Shown in pieces: positions 26,538-34,986 of a stretch of 64,000 bases of DNA. The DNA is from Bacteroidota bacterium (GTDB lineage: Bacteria; Bacteroidota; Bacteroidia; UBA7662; CANHCV01), in assembly GCA_947501265.1 (NCBI GenBank), contig CANMVY010000001.1:186001-250000 (forward strand), read 5' to 3'. Each line of letters opens with the position of its first letter. Within the stretch, counting starts at the first letter, position 1. The position numbers and the translations under genes were made by a program. The notes beneath the pieces were generated by a model. It did not search any database and was not told the DNA's origin. It worked only from the letters and a program-made list of their open reading frames with translations.

Positions 26538-27311
26538 TTATTTTCCGAAATGTTGGAGGCGGATTTTGGTAATGACGCGTTTGGTGTACTCTGGAAAATC
26601 TCCGTCCATCATCCATTGGTAATAGGAAGGCTCGAACTGAAACACTTCGGCCACCGAACGTCCTTTGTGTTTTCCAAAATTGAAAACGGGAATATTCTTT
26701 TCGTTGTAAACGATTCTTCCTGCAAGATCTACGGATTTGTTGTTCTTTGCCGTGTAGCGGTGAAGGAAATCAACATCGGGCTTAATGGTTTCGGGATATC
26801 TATCCAACTGAGACAGGAGAATTTCGTAGGTTGCCGTAATATCAGCTACAGCCGAATGCGCATTGGTTAACTCCTTTTGGCAGTAAAAACGGTAAGCCGC
26901 TTTCAAATCGCGGGGTTCATTTTTGTGAAAGATGGCTTGAACGTCAACAAACCGTCGGCCATCCAATTCAAATTCCACCCCAACTCGGAGTAATTCTTCA
27001 ACGAGAAAAGGGATATCGAAATAATTGCTGTTGTACCCCGCAAAGTCGCAATTTTCCAAAAATAAAAAAATCTCTCCCGCCACCTCCTCGAAACTCGGTT
27101 CGTTGGCCACCATTTCATTGGTGATGCCATGGATCTTTGAAATGGCTTCTGGGATGGGAATTTCTGGATTCAAACGGCGGTGGTAATGAATCTTATCACC
27201 ATTGGGAAGCAATTTCAAGATGGCAATCTCAACAATGCGATCGCCTCCAATTTTCAAACCGGTGGTTTCTAAATCGAAAAACGCAAGGGGGCGGGAGAGG
27301 GAAAGATCCAT
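26538..27311 (-). CDS. 3'-5' exonuclease, DnaQ/ExoX-like, with C-terminal extension
   Basis: A 257-residue DEDDh exonuclease. Motif I FFDLETTG carries Asp13 and Glu15, motif II is FAGYNSNYFDIPFL, and motif III AHSAVADITATYEIL carries the His and Asp. After residue 190 a second module (VFNFGKHKGRSVAEVFQFEPSYYQWMM) resembles the C-terminal helix-rich tail seen in ExoX-type and other proofreading-like nucleases. It is unlikely to be the replicative epsilon subunit because of that tail. Four bases after the mdh stop, so cotranscribed with malate dehydrogenase. Confidence 0.9.
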   Translation of the reverse strand: MDLSLSRPLAFFDLETTGLKIGGDRIVEIAILKLLPNGDKIHYHRRLNPEIPIPEAISKIHGITNEMVANEPSFEEVAGEIFLFLENCDFAGYNSNYFDIPFLVEELLRVGVEFELDGRRFVDVQAIFHKNEPRDLKAAYRFYCQKELTNAHSAVADITATYEILLSQLDRYPETIKPDVDFLHRYTAKNNKSVDLAGRIVYNEKNIPVFNFGKHKGRSVAEVFQFEPSYYQWMMDGDFPEYTKRVITKIRLQHFGK

Positions 27312-27315
27312 GATC

Positions 27316-28251
27316 TTAAAACAAGTTCATGTTATCCAATACACCCATAACTTCTTTAACCGCTACTGAAGAAGCCTCTAAAAGTGCTTTTTCATCATCG
27401 TTCAATTTCAATTCGATGATTTTCTCCAATCCGTTTTTGCCCAATATTGCCGGAACGCCCAAGTAAACGTTATTCATGCCATACTCGCCATCAAGCAAAG
27501 CACAAACGGGGAAAATTCGCTTGGAATCTTTCACGATGGCTTCTACCATTTGAGCAGCAGCAGCACCGGGAGCATACCAAGCAGAGGTACCCAAAAGGTT
27601 CACGATTTCGCCTCCACCCACTTTGGTGCGGTGAATGATTTCGTTCAAGCGACCTTCTTCAACCAATTCAGTAACTGGAATTCCAGCAACGGTGGTGTAG
27701 CGAGGTAGTGGAACCATGGTATCGCCATGGCCGCCCATCAAAACTGCTTGAATATCTTTTGGCGAGCAATTTAACTCGGTTGCAAGGAAAGCACGGTAGC
27801 GAGCAGTATCCAAAATACCCGCCATACCAATCACTTTACTGCTGTGTTTTTTGGCTGTTTTGTACGCACAGTACGTCATAACGTCCAACGGATTGGAAAC
27901 CACAATGATAACTGCATCTGGAGAAAACTTGATCACCTGCTCGGTAACACTCTTTACGATGTTAGCGTTGGTAGCAATTAAGTCATCGCGGCTCATTCCA
28001 GGTTTGCGTGGCAAGCCTGAAGTGATCACAACAACATCTGAATCGGCTGTTTTGGAATAATCGTTGGTAGCGCCAACGGTTCGGGTATCGTACAAATTGA
28101 TGGGAGCCGTTTGCCACATGTCAAGCGACTTGCCTTCAGCAAAATTTTCCTTGATATCCAACAACACCACTTCGTTCACAAAATCTTTGTGCGCAATTAC
28201 GTCGGCACAAGTTGCGCCCACATTTCCGGCGCCAATGACAGATACTTTCAT
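27316..28251 (-). CDS. mdh: Malate dehydrogenase
   Basis: A 311-residue NAD-dependent enzyme of the TCA cycle that interconverts malate and oxaloacetate. The Rossmann motif VIGAGNVGA is at residues 5-13, the substrate loop has RKPGMSRDDLI (Arg pair), and the catalytic region is MGGHGDTMVPL with the proton-accepting His. Length fits the LDH-like malate dehydrogenase clade. The ATG at 28251 gives the standard MKVSVIGAG start; seven earlier codons are rejected. Promoter TAATTTTG lies 18 bases upstream, divergent from the metalloprotease gene. Confidence 0.96.
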   Translation of the reverse strand: MKVSVIGAGNVGATCADVIAHKDFVNEVVLLDIKENFAEGKSLDMWQTAPINLYDTRTVGATNDYSKTADSDVVVITSGLPRKPGMSRDDLIATNANIVKSVTEQVIKFSPDAVIIVVSNPLDVMTYCAYKTAKKHSSKVIGMAGILDTARYRAFLATELNCSPKDIQAVLMGGHGDTMVPLPRYTTVAGIPVTELVEEGRLNEIIHRTKVGGGEIVNLLGTSAWYAPGAAAAQMVEAIVKDSKRIFPVCALLDGEYGMNNVYLGVPAILGKNGLEKIIELKLNDDEKALLEASSVAVKEVMGVLDNMNLF

Positions 28252-28269
28252 GTTAAAAAAACTTTTTCG

Positions 28270-28277
28270 CAAAATTA
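28270..28277 (-). promoter_or_regulatory. -7 element for mdh
   Basis: Perfect TAATTTTG on the minus strand, 18 bases before the ATG at 28251. Confidence 0.55.
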
Positions 28278-28321
28278 CAGTTTAAATTCAAAAAACGTCG
28301 ATTATTTTCGCTCCTCTGTGT

Positions 28322-28329
28322 TATTTTTG
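28322..28329 (+). promoter_or_regulatory. -7 element six bases before the secreted metalloprotease
   Basis: Perfect TATTTTTG ending six bases before the ATG at 28336; favours that ATG over the second in-frame ATG at 28360. Confidence 0.5.
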
Positions 28330-28335
28330 GCACAC

Positions 28336-29916
28336 ATGAAAACGACGGAACCAACTCGTATGAAAAATAAAATTTTTGCCACCGCTATCGCCTTGTTTTT
28401 AGGGATATTTGGTACTCAAGCCCAGCAAAATGTACGCAACTTCGGTTGTGGAACTCAGCCAACTCAGGAATTTTGGGATTGGTTCAACGCTTTGGACATG
28501 GAAACGTATGCTTCCGCCAATCCAAATCGTACCGAATCTACCATTTTCCTTCCCGTTCAATTCCATTTGGTGGGTCCTTCGAACGGAGCTGGGCGCCAAA
28601 GCACCACTCGTGCATTGGATTTGCTATGTTCCTTGAATAGCTTTTACAAGCCGGTGGATGTTCAATTCTACATGCCGTACAACATCAACATCATTTTGAA
28701 CGATAATTTATTCGATTTGAATGATTACACGGAAGGTTCCCAATTGATGATTCAAAATAACCGAGCAGATGTAGTAAACGTTTACATCACCAAATTGGAT
28801 AACTTTTCGGGTGCCGGATTTGCAATTTGTGGTTACGCTACTTTACCAGGAACCGGCTCTTCCGGTTCTGCGGGAGCACCGCGGGCACAAGGAGGAATGG
28901 TTTTAGGACTAGGCGGTTGTACCGACATCAATGGCACAACTTTCCCTCACGAAATGGGTCACTTCCTTTCTATGCTTCACCCTTTCCAAACCACCAGCGT
29001 GAACCCTATTTCTTCTCAAGCAGAATTGGTAGCCCGCCCTGGAGCAACAGGTAAAACTTACCAACCCAATTGCGGAACAAATGGTGACCGTTTGTGCGAT
29101 ACCGAGGCCGATTACCTTCAAGGCGGATGGTCGGGTTGCAACATGAACCACACCCAACGCGATCGCAACAACGATGTTTTCGGTCCCGACCCCACACTTT
29201 ACATGAGCTATTCACCGGATAACTGCCAAACCCGTTTTTCCACTCAACAAAACAGCCAAATGCGTTCAACCTGCAATGGCCAGCGTTCTTACCTTCAAGC
29301 ATTGGCTTCAGGAAGATCACCAGTAGATTCGGTTTGGGGTACTGCTAATTTGATTACACCTGCTGATCAAGCAGCAAACATCCAAGGGAATTGGACCAGC
29401 TTCAGATGGAACTCCGTAAAAAATGCGGAAAAATACCTGCTTCAAATTGCAACGGCCAGAACCTTCAATCCTCAAAACATGTTGATGGAGACCACCTTGG
29501 CCGACACTCAATATTTGTACACCAATCTTCAAATGAACACCTCTTCCACGTATTTTTGGAGAGTTCGCCCCTACCGCACCTCCAATACGTGTGGATTCCC
29601 ATCTGCCATTCGTTCTTTTACGTGTTCAACCATTCGTGGTTTTTCAACCCAAGATTTAAATGCTACACCTTTTGATGTTTACCCAAATGTATTGGAAGGC
29701 CGTGGTTTCGTAACCGCACAGTTATCTCAAGATATGAGCCAATTCACTGTAACCCTTTTAGATATTCATGGAAGAACGCTTTCAACCCAATCGTTCAATC
29801 AGGTAAAAAATGGCCAATTGGTAGAAATTGAAATCAATACCAACCAAACCGGGATGTACATCCTTTCTTTGGAAACCGAAAAAGGACGCTTCACTCAAAA
29901 AATCATGGTGAAATAA
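28336..29916 (+). CDS. Secreted zinc metalloprotease (M43-like) with type IX sorting domain
   Basis: A 526-residue exported protein. Residues 1-30 carry a signal peptide (KNKIFATAIALFLGIFG). The zinc motif HEMGHFLSMLH at 205-215 matches the metzincin HExxHxxGxxH except that the Gly is Ser, which is unusual; the Met-turn is likely YMSYS. The cysteine-rich loops (NCGTNGDRLCDTEAD) match pappalysin-type M43 members. A fibronectin-III-like module (residues about 340-430, WNSVKNAEKYLLQI through TYFWRVRPY) is followed by a type A sorting domain (FDVYPNVLEG onward to QKIMVK). A strong terminator follows. Confidence 0.9.
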   Translation: MKTTEPTRMKNKIFATAIALFLGIFGTQAQQNVRNFGCGTQPTQEFWDWFNALDMETYASANPNRTESTIFLPVQFHLVGPSNGAGRQSTTRALDLLCSLNSFYKPVDVQFYMPYNINIILNDNLFDLNDYTEGSQLMIQNNRADVVNVYITKLDNFSGAGFAICGYATLPGTGSSGSAGAPRAQGGMVLGLGGCTDINGTTFPHEMGHFLSMLHPFQTTSVNPISSQAELVARPGATGKTYQPNCGTNGDRLCDTEADYLQGGWSGCNMNHTQRDRNNDVFGPDPTLYMSYSPDNCQTRFSTQQNSQMRSTCNGQRSYLQALASGRSPVDSVWGTANLITPADQAANIQGNWTSFRWNSVKNAEKYLLQIATARTFNPQNMLMETTLADTQYLYTNLQMNTSSTYFWRVRPYRTSNTCGFPSAIRSFTCSTIRGFSTQDLNATPFDVYPNVLEGRGFVTAQLSQDMSQFTVTLLDIHGRTLSTQSFNQVKNGQLVEIEINTNQTGMYILSLETEKGRFTQKIMVK

Positions 29917-29946
29917 TCTTTAAAAATCATCAAAAATGTGGAAAAA

Positions 29947-29974
29947 GGTCGGGCCGAAGCCCGACCTTTTTTTT
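29947..29974 (+). terminator. Rho-independent terminator before mutL
   Basis: Eight-base GC-rich stem GGTCGGGC / GCCCGACC (29947-29954, 29959-29966) with CGAA loop and eight T residues. Confidence 0.95.
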
Positions 29975-29975
29975 G

Positions 29976-29983
29976 TACCTTAG
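29976..29983 (+). promoter_or_regulatory. Candidate -7 element for mutL
   Basis: TACCTTAG (five of six positions), 22 bases before the mutL ATG. The same variant lies before mraZ. No clear -33 element. Confidence 0.35.
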
Positions 29984-30005
29984 CTGAATAGGTAGGAAGA
30001 AGCGC

Positions 30006-31829
30006 ATGGAACAAATCATTCGAGTTTTACCCGATGCTCTGGCCAATCAAATTGCAGCCGGAGAAGTTGTACAACGGCCCGCGTCGGTGGTCAAAGAATT
30101 GTTGGAAAACTCGATCGACGCAGGTGCGACCGAACTAAAACTAATCGTTGTTCAATCCGGAAAAAGCCTCATCCAAGTCATCGATAACGGCAAAGGAATG
30201 TCGCCCATCGATGCACGATTGTGCTTTGAAAGGCATGCAACGTCAAAAATTAAAGCGACCGACGATCTCTTCAACATTCAAACCCTTGGTTTTCGAGGTG
30301 AAGCCATGGCCTCTATTGCTGCCGTAGCTCAAGTTTCATTGCAAACCAAACGGGAGGGCGACGAGCTAGGCACCGAAATCATCATCGAAGGAAATGAGTT
30401 CAAAGGCCAATCGGCCGTACCCATGAATTCGGGAACTTCCTTTGCGGTAAAAAATCTCTTTTTCAATATTCCCGCTCGAAGGAATTTTCTGAAGAACGAT
30501 TCCATCGAGTTGCAGCACATCATCGATGAATTCATTCGGGTAGCCCTGCCCAATCCGCACATTGCTTTTCATTTCTACCAAGGCGATCGGCTCCTTTACT
30601 CCCTCCCCGAAGCCACCCTGAAAAAACGAATCATTCAAATCATGGGCGATAAGGTGGCGGAAAACATCTTCCATGTTGAGGAACATACCAATCTCATTTC
30701 CATCCATGGATTTGTGGGAAAACCCAACATCGCCAAGAAAAAAAGAGGCGACCAATACCTTTTCGTAAACAACCGATTTATCAAGGACGCCTATTTGCAC
30801 CACGCCATTACGACTGCTTTCGAAGGTCTGTTGCCTGAAGGATCCCACCCCTCCTATTTTTTGATGCTTTCCGTTGATCCCAAAAGCATCGATGTGAATG
30901 TGCATCCGACCAAAACCGAGATCAAATTCGAACACGCCGCATCGTTGTACGCCATCCTTGCTTCAGCCGTGAAACGAGGCCTTGGTCAAACTTCCGTCGT
31001 ATCCCAAATCGATTTCCAAACCAGCAGCGAGTTTGAACAATACATTCAAGCCGTTCCTCAACATCAACCCGTGGCGTCACCCCGATCTTCTGCAAACCCC
31101 GATTATAATCCGTTCCAAAACGATCCCTCTTACGCCTATCGGCAACAGCAATCTGCCAAAAATTGGGAGAAATTGTACCAAGTAGAGGAAATTGCCGATG
31201 AAGATCCCATCCAAAAAGCGCTCTTCCAAGCCCCAGAAAAAGGTCCGAAAGAGGAAGCATTGGCAGGAACTCATTCCTTTTTCCAATTTCATCAAACCTA
31301 TATTTTAGCTCAAGTAAAGTCGGGATTATTGGTCATCGATCAACAGGCGGCCCACGAACGAATTTTATTCGAATCGTTCAAAGGCATGTTGCACGACAGT
31401 GGAATACCGCGACAAAAATGCCTTTTTCCGGCCACCTTTGAAGTATCGAAAGCCGATGCCCTTGTGCTGGAAACGCATGTGAACGACTTCATTGATGTAG
31501 GTTTTGAATTGGAAACCTTCGGCGAGAATTCGTTCATTGTTCAGTCTGTCCCCACCCTACTCGAAAACCACGATCCCATTCAGTTCTTTCAAGATTTTCT
31601 ACATCTATTCAAAGAAAAAGGTTCTCACGAAGTTTCCATAACCACCCAACTTGCGAAAAGCATGGCCAAAAGTGGAGCTGTAAAACCAGGAACGGCCCTT
31701 CAACAAGAAGAAATGTCGGCCTTGTTCGATCACCTTTTCGCTTGCGAAACTCCCGGATTTTCCCCCTTCGGGAAACCAACCGTGGTAACTTTACCCCTCA
31801 CCGAAATTCAAAATAAGTTTCAGTCATGA
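30006..31829 (+). CDS. mutL: DNA mismatch repair protein MutL
   Basis: A 607-residue protein of the GHKL ATPase family that couples mismatch recognition to strand removal. ATPase motifs: VVKELLENSIDAGA, IDNGKGM, TLGFRGEAMASIA and a GTSFAVKNLFFNIPAR loop. The C-terminal endonuclease-type motif appears as DQQAAHERILFE, with Gln where many MutLs have His (DQHA), and the closing zinc-site motif reads SPFGKPTVV without the Cys-Pro-His. This may be a lineage trait. Its last TGA overlaps the rhomboid ATG, so they are coupled. Confidence 0.95.
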   Translation: MEQIIRVLPDALANQIAAGEVVQRPASVVKELLENSIDAGATELKLIVVQSGKSLIQVIDNGKGMSPIDARLCFERHATSKIKATDDLFNIQTLGFRGEAMASIAAVAQVSLQTKREGDELGTEIIIEGNEFKGQSAVPMNSGTSFAVKNLFFNIPARRNFLKNDSIELQHIIDEFIRVALPNPHIAFHFYQGDRLLYSLPEATLKKRIIQIMGDKVAENIFHVEEHTNLISIHGFVGKPNIAKKKRGDQYLFVNNRFIKDAYLHHAITTAFEGLLPEGSHPSYFLMLSVDPKSIDVNVHPTKTEIKFEHAASLYAILASAVKRGLGQTSVVSQIDFQTSSEFEQYIQAVPQHQPVASPRSSANPDYNPFQNDPSYAYRQQQSAKNWEKLYQVEEIADEDPIQKALFQAPEKGPKEEALAGTHSFFQFHQTYILAQVKSGLLVIDQQAAHERILFESFKGMLHDSGIPRQKCLFPATFEVSKADALVLETHVNDFIDVGFELETFGENSFIVQSVPTLLENHDPIQFFQDFLHLFKEKGSHEVSITTQLAKSMAKSGAVKPGTALQQEEMSALFDHLFACETPGFSPFGKPTVVTLPLTEIQNKFQS

Positions 31830-32614
31830 TGCAGCTGACCCCCGCCGTAAAAAACATCCTCATCATTTGCGTTTTGTTGTTCTTCGCCAAATTCGGGCTG
31901 GAGCAACAAGGGATCGACCTCAATCGAATTTTAGGAATGCACTACCCGTTTTCCTCCTTGTTCCGCCCTCATCAATTGGTGAGTTACATGTTTATGCATG
32001 CCGATTTAGGCCATATTTTCAGCAATATGATCGGGTTTGTCTTCTTTGGAAGGATGTTGGAACAGGTGTGGGGAACCAAACGTTTCATCTATTTTTTCTT
32101 GCTTACCGGTTTAGGTGCCCTTGTTTTTCACTACGGATACATCGGTTATCAAGTGGTACAACTGAAAGATGGATTGTTGGCATTGGGACTGAAATCTGAT
32201 GATTTGGATGCCCTTTTATCCTTGAATCGCATCGATGATTTGGAATTGATCAACAAGAATTTATCGAACATCATGCCTTCCATTGCGCCTGAAAACCAGG
32301 ATTTACTGATCCCTGCATTATCCCAATTGTACGGCTATTTGGAAGAACCCACCATTGGAGCTTCGGGTGCTTTGTTCGGCATTATTGGCGCTTTTGCGAT
32401 GTTGTTTCCGAACACCGAAATCTTTTTGTTGTTCCCTCCCATTCCCATCAAAGCCAAGTGGCTCGCCATCGGTTACGGGGCTTATGAAATTTATCAGGCG
32501 ATGCAAAATAGCGCTTCCGATCCCATTGCTCACTTGGCCCACCTTGGGGGAATGGCCGTTGGATTGGCTCTTGTTTATTTCGTTTACAACAAGCAAAACA
32601 GGCATTTTTATTAA
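31826..32614 (+). CDS. Rhomboid family intramembrane serine protease
   Basis: A 262-residue, six-span inner-membrane protease. The catalytic serine is Ser180 in GASGALFG, the partner His239 is in AHLAHLGG, and the HxxxN helper is at His63-Asn67 (HIFSN). A hydrophilic insertion of about 65 residues (residues 105-172, LKSDDLDALLSLNRIDD) separates the third and fourth spans, more than in E. coli GlpG. It cleaves single-pass membrane proteins; its substrates are unknown. The ATG overlaps mutL's stop and its stop overlaps the next rhomboid start. Confidence 0.93.
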   Translation: MMQLTPAVKNILIICVLLFFAKFGLEQQGIDLNRILGMHYPFSSLFRPHQLVSYMFMHADLGHIFSNMIGFVFFGRMLEQVWGTKRFIYFFLLTGLGALVFHYGYIGYQVVQLKDGLLALGLKSDDLDALLSLNRIDDLELINKNLSNIMPSIAPENQDLLIPALSQLYGYLEEPTIGASGALFGIIGAFAMLFPNTEIFLLFPPIPIKAKWLAIGYGAYEIYQAMQNSASDPIAHLAHLGGMAVGLALVYFVYNKQNRHFY

Positions 32615-33318
32615 TGACCAATCGGCGATTCCTTCTTCTTTTTTCCCTCCTCATGCTCCTCGCCTACGCAGGGGAAGTGCTGGTTTTTTCTTGGGATTTG
32701 GATGAAGGGATTTCCGTTCAACACACCTCCAACTGGATGAATCAATGGCTGTTGCAACGAGAAGGGTTGCAAAATGGAGAATGGATTCGCCTTTTTACCT
32801 GGCCCTTTGTTCACGATTTGAATCGCATTCATTTCGGATTAAACCTATCGATGTTTTTAATTCTGATGTGGTTTATCCCCAAAATTTCGTTCAAAAAATT
32901 AGGATGGGGATTATTGGGTTCGTGGGGAATAGCATCGGTTTTATTCTTGTTGATGGCCCCAAAAAGCCATTATTTATTGGGCAGCAGCCACTGGATTTTC
33001 TTTCTTTGGGGCTTAGCGTTGGGAAACGAAAAAACATCGTTTCGCTCCATTTTGAGAGGCTTAGGAATCATGTTTGCCGTTGGATCGTTTTTCACTTCCG
33101 GATGGATTAGCGGCACGATCCATGCCAGCTCCTTCGCATTGGGAATCCTCCTCCTTGAAAAACCGAAAAAGAAGTCCGAAGAATTTTTCGCTTCTAAAGT
33201 AGGATTTCCACCCGCTCGTTTGCAACTCATTCAACAAAAAATTCAGCAGAGCGGGTTTGAATCGCTCTTGAACGAAGAAAAACAAATTTGGAAGGAGGCA
33301 CATGGGCAATTGGATTAG
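32614..33318 (+). CDS. Second, divergent rhomboid-like protein
   Basis: A 234-residue membrane protein with six predicted spans. It keeps HxxxN (His73-Asn77, in IHFGLN), a candidate nucleophile Ser125 in LGSSHW where the family has GxSG, and a candidate His170 in TIHASSF where the family has AHxxG. Both glycines that shape the active site have changed, so activity is doubtful but not excluded. A cytosolic C-terminal tail (about residues 183-234) is Lys/Glu/Gln rich. It overlaps the first rhomboid stop by one base and the next gene by 17. Confidence 0.8.
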   Translation: MTNRRFLLLFSLLMLLAYAGEVLVFSWDLDEGISVQHTSNWMNQWLLQREGLQNGEWIRLFTWPFVHDLNRIHFGLNLSMFLILMWFIPKISFKKLGWGLLGSWGIASVLFLLMAPKSHYLLGSSHWIFFLWGLALGNEKTSFRSILRGLGIMFAVGSFFTSGWISGTIHASSFALGILLLEKPKKKSEEFFASKVGFPPARLQLIQQKIQQSGFESLLNEEKQIWKEAHGQLD

Positions 33319-34378
33319 TTCGATTTCCTCAAAACTCATTTGGGGAGTTTACGGTATTTTCACCTTTTTCACCTTCCTTTTGTGGTTTTGCCGTTTCATT
33401 CCTACCGATGTTTTCTGGATCAGTGGGGCGGCAACCGTGTTTCTCAATGTTTTTGTTTTCGGACATTTGGGATTCACCCTCGTTTGGTTATTTTTCCGAC
33501 CCAAGCGATTTTGGATTCCCTTAACCCTGTTTTTCCTTTTCGCTTGGCAGGCCGATTGGGGAGTTTCCCTACCGCATTCCAACAACCCTAACCATCAAAT
33601 ATCCATCGGTTTAATCAATTATGGAAATTTCCAAGGGAGTCGGGAAAGTGCTAGAAAAGAAGGAATTAGGGCCATGTTGTTGGAAGAAATGAATACCGAT
33701 GTGGTGGTCATAAATGAGGCAAGATTTACGGAATCAAAAAGCTTTTCTTCCATTCACTTGTTGAAACGAATGGGTTACCGATATTTCCACATGGTACCCT
33801 TCAAAAAAAAGAAATCCGTGCAAAATGGAATTGCGATCATTTCAAAATTCCCCATTACTCATGTGCGTCAAATTCCTATTCAGCCCTCTGGTGAACATTC
33901 CACCAATACGGCTTTTGAATGCATGCTCACCGTTCAGGAAAAAAACATTCGAATTATTGGATTTCACCTGAAAAGCAACGGCGTTTCACCGTCTCAGATT
34001 CAAGAAAACGAAGGGGTGCAAATTCTTCGCGAAGTCAAATCAAGCTTTCTTCAACGTTACAAACCGGCCGAAAAAATTCGGGCAAATCAAGCTCAAATTT
34101 TACGAGAAGCCATTCATTCAAAGGAAATTCCAACCGTTGTTTTGGGCGATTTCAACGATCCTCCCGGAAGCTACGTTTATCAAACCATCAAAAAGAACTA
34201 CACCAACGCATTTTCTACCAACGCTTGGGGACCAGGGGCAACGTATAGTGGGCCGATTCCCTTTTTACGCATTGACAATATTCTGATTTCCAATGACCTG
34301 CATGCGGTGAACTACCGAAGTATTTCTTCGAAGATTTCCGACCACCATCCGATTCAGGCCAGCATTCAATGGGATTAA
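33302..34378 (+). CDS. Endonuclease/exonuclease/phosphatase family protein, membrane-anchored
   Basis: A 358-residue protein. The first 90 residues have three membrane spans (WGVYGIFTFFTFLLWF, ISGAATVFLNVFVFGHLGF, FWIPLTLFFLFAWQ). The rest is an EEP-fold domain with the catalytic glutamate VVINEARF, the GDFNDPPGS loop and the C-terminal SDHHPIQ histidine pair, in the correct order for metal-dependent phosphodiesterases. Substrate unknown (nucleic acid, phosphoinositide-like or cell-envelope). It overlaps the second rhomboid by 17 bases; its stop is shared tail-to-tail with the convergent phosphatase gene. Confidence 0.9.
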   Translation: MGNWISSISSKLIWGVYGIFTFFTFLLWFCRFIPTDVFWISGAATVFLNVFVFGHLGFTLVWLFFRPKRFWIPLTLFFLFAWQADWGVSLPHSNNPNHQISIGLINYGNFQGSRESARKEGIRAMLLEEMNTDVVVINEARFTESKSFSSIHLLKRMGYRYFHMVPFKKKKSVQNGIAIISKFPITHVRQIPIQPSGEHSTNTAFECMLTVQEKNIRIIGFHLKSNGVSPSQIQENEGVQILREVKSSFLQRYKPAEKIRANQAQILREAIHSKEIPTVVLGDFNDPPGSYVYQTIKKNYTNAFSTNAWGPGATYSGPIPFLRIDNILISNDLHAVNYRSISSKISDHHPIQASIQWD

Positions 34379-34986
34379 CCGAGGTGAGACGTATCGTTTT
34401 CTTTTTCTAAAATCAATTGAGAACCGTCCCACCAACCGTGGTACAAACACGTGTTGGAGTGATCAAACGAATCCATGTGTTCCAATCCACGGCCGGTAAG
34501 CCAACTCAGAAATACTCGCATACATCGGCCGTGCATGCAAATCAACACCAAATCTTCATCGGTTTCAATCCATTTATCCCAAAAAACTTTTTGTCGCTGC
34601 ATCACCTGCAAAGGCGTTTCGCCCAACTCGGGTCCAAGATCAAACTGACCTTTTCTCCACGCTAAGGTAATTTCATCGAATTGCGCTTTTAACTCTGGAG
34701 TGGATGCCATTCCTTCGTGAATTCCCCAATCGAACTCGTCCAATTCTACGTGGGCTTCGTGGGGAATTCCTTTTTTCAAAAAAGAAGCTACGGTTTGTTG
34801 AGTTCGTACCAAAGAACTGGTATAAACTTTTTGAAACGGCAAATGATGGTAATGGTTGAAAAATCGCTGGGCTTGATGCAGGCCTTCCTCGTTCAAGTGC
34901 GAGTTCACCCCACGGCCTTGAATGATTTTTTCTTTATTGAAATCGGTTTGGCCGTGTCGGATGATGTACAATTCTTTACGCTTCAT
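34375..34986 (-). CDS. Histidine phosphatase family protein (phosphoglycerate mutase-like)
   Basis: A 203-residue protein. The phospho-histidine motif is IIRHGQTDFN near residue 9, the second Arg is in YTSSLVRTQQT, the general acid is in FDWGIHEG, and the second His is in ICMHGRCMRV. This is the fold of cofactor-dependent phosphoglycerate mutases, alpha-ribazole phosphatases and related enzymes; which one cannot be told. It overlaps rluD's end by 11 bases and is likely cotranscribed with it. Confidence 0.9.
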   Translation of the reverse strand: MKRKELYIIRHGQTDFNKEKIIQGRGVNSHLNEEGLHQAQRFFNHYHHLPFQKVYTSSLVRTQQTVASFLKKGIPHEAHVELDEFDWGIHEGMASTPELKAQFDEITLAWRKGQFDLGPELGETPLQVMQRQKVFWDKWIETDEDLVLICMHGRCMRVFLSWLTGRGLEHMDSFDHSNTCLYHGWWDGSQLILEKENDTSHLG

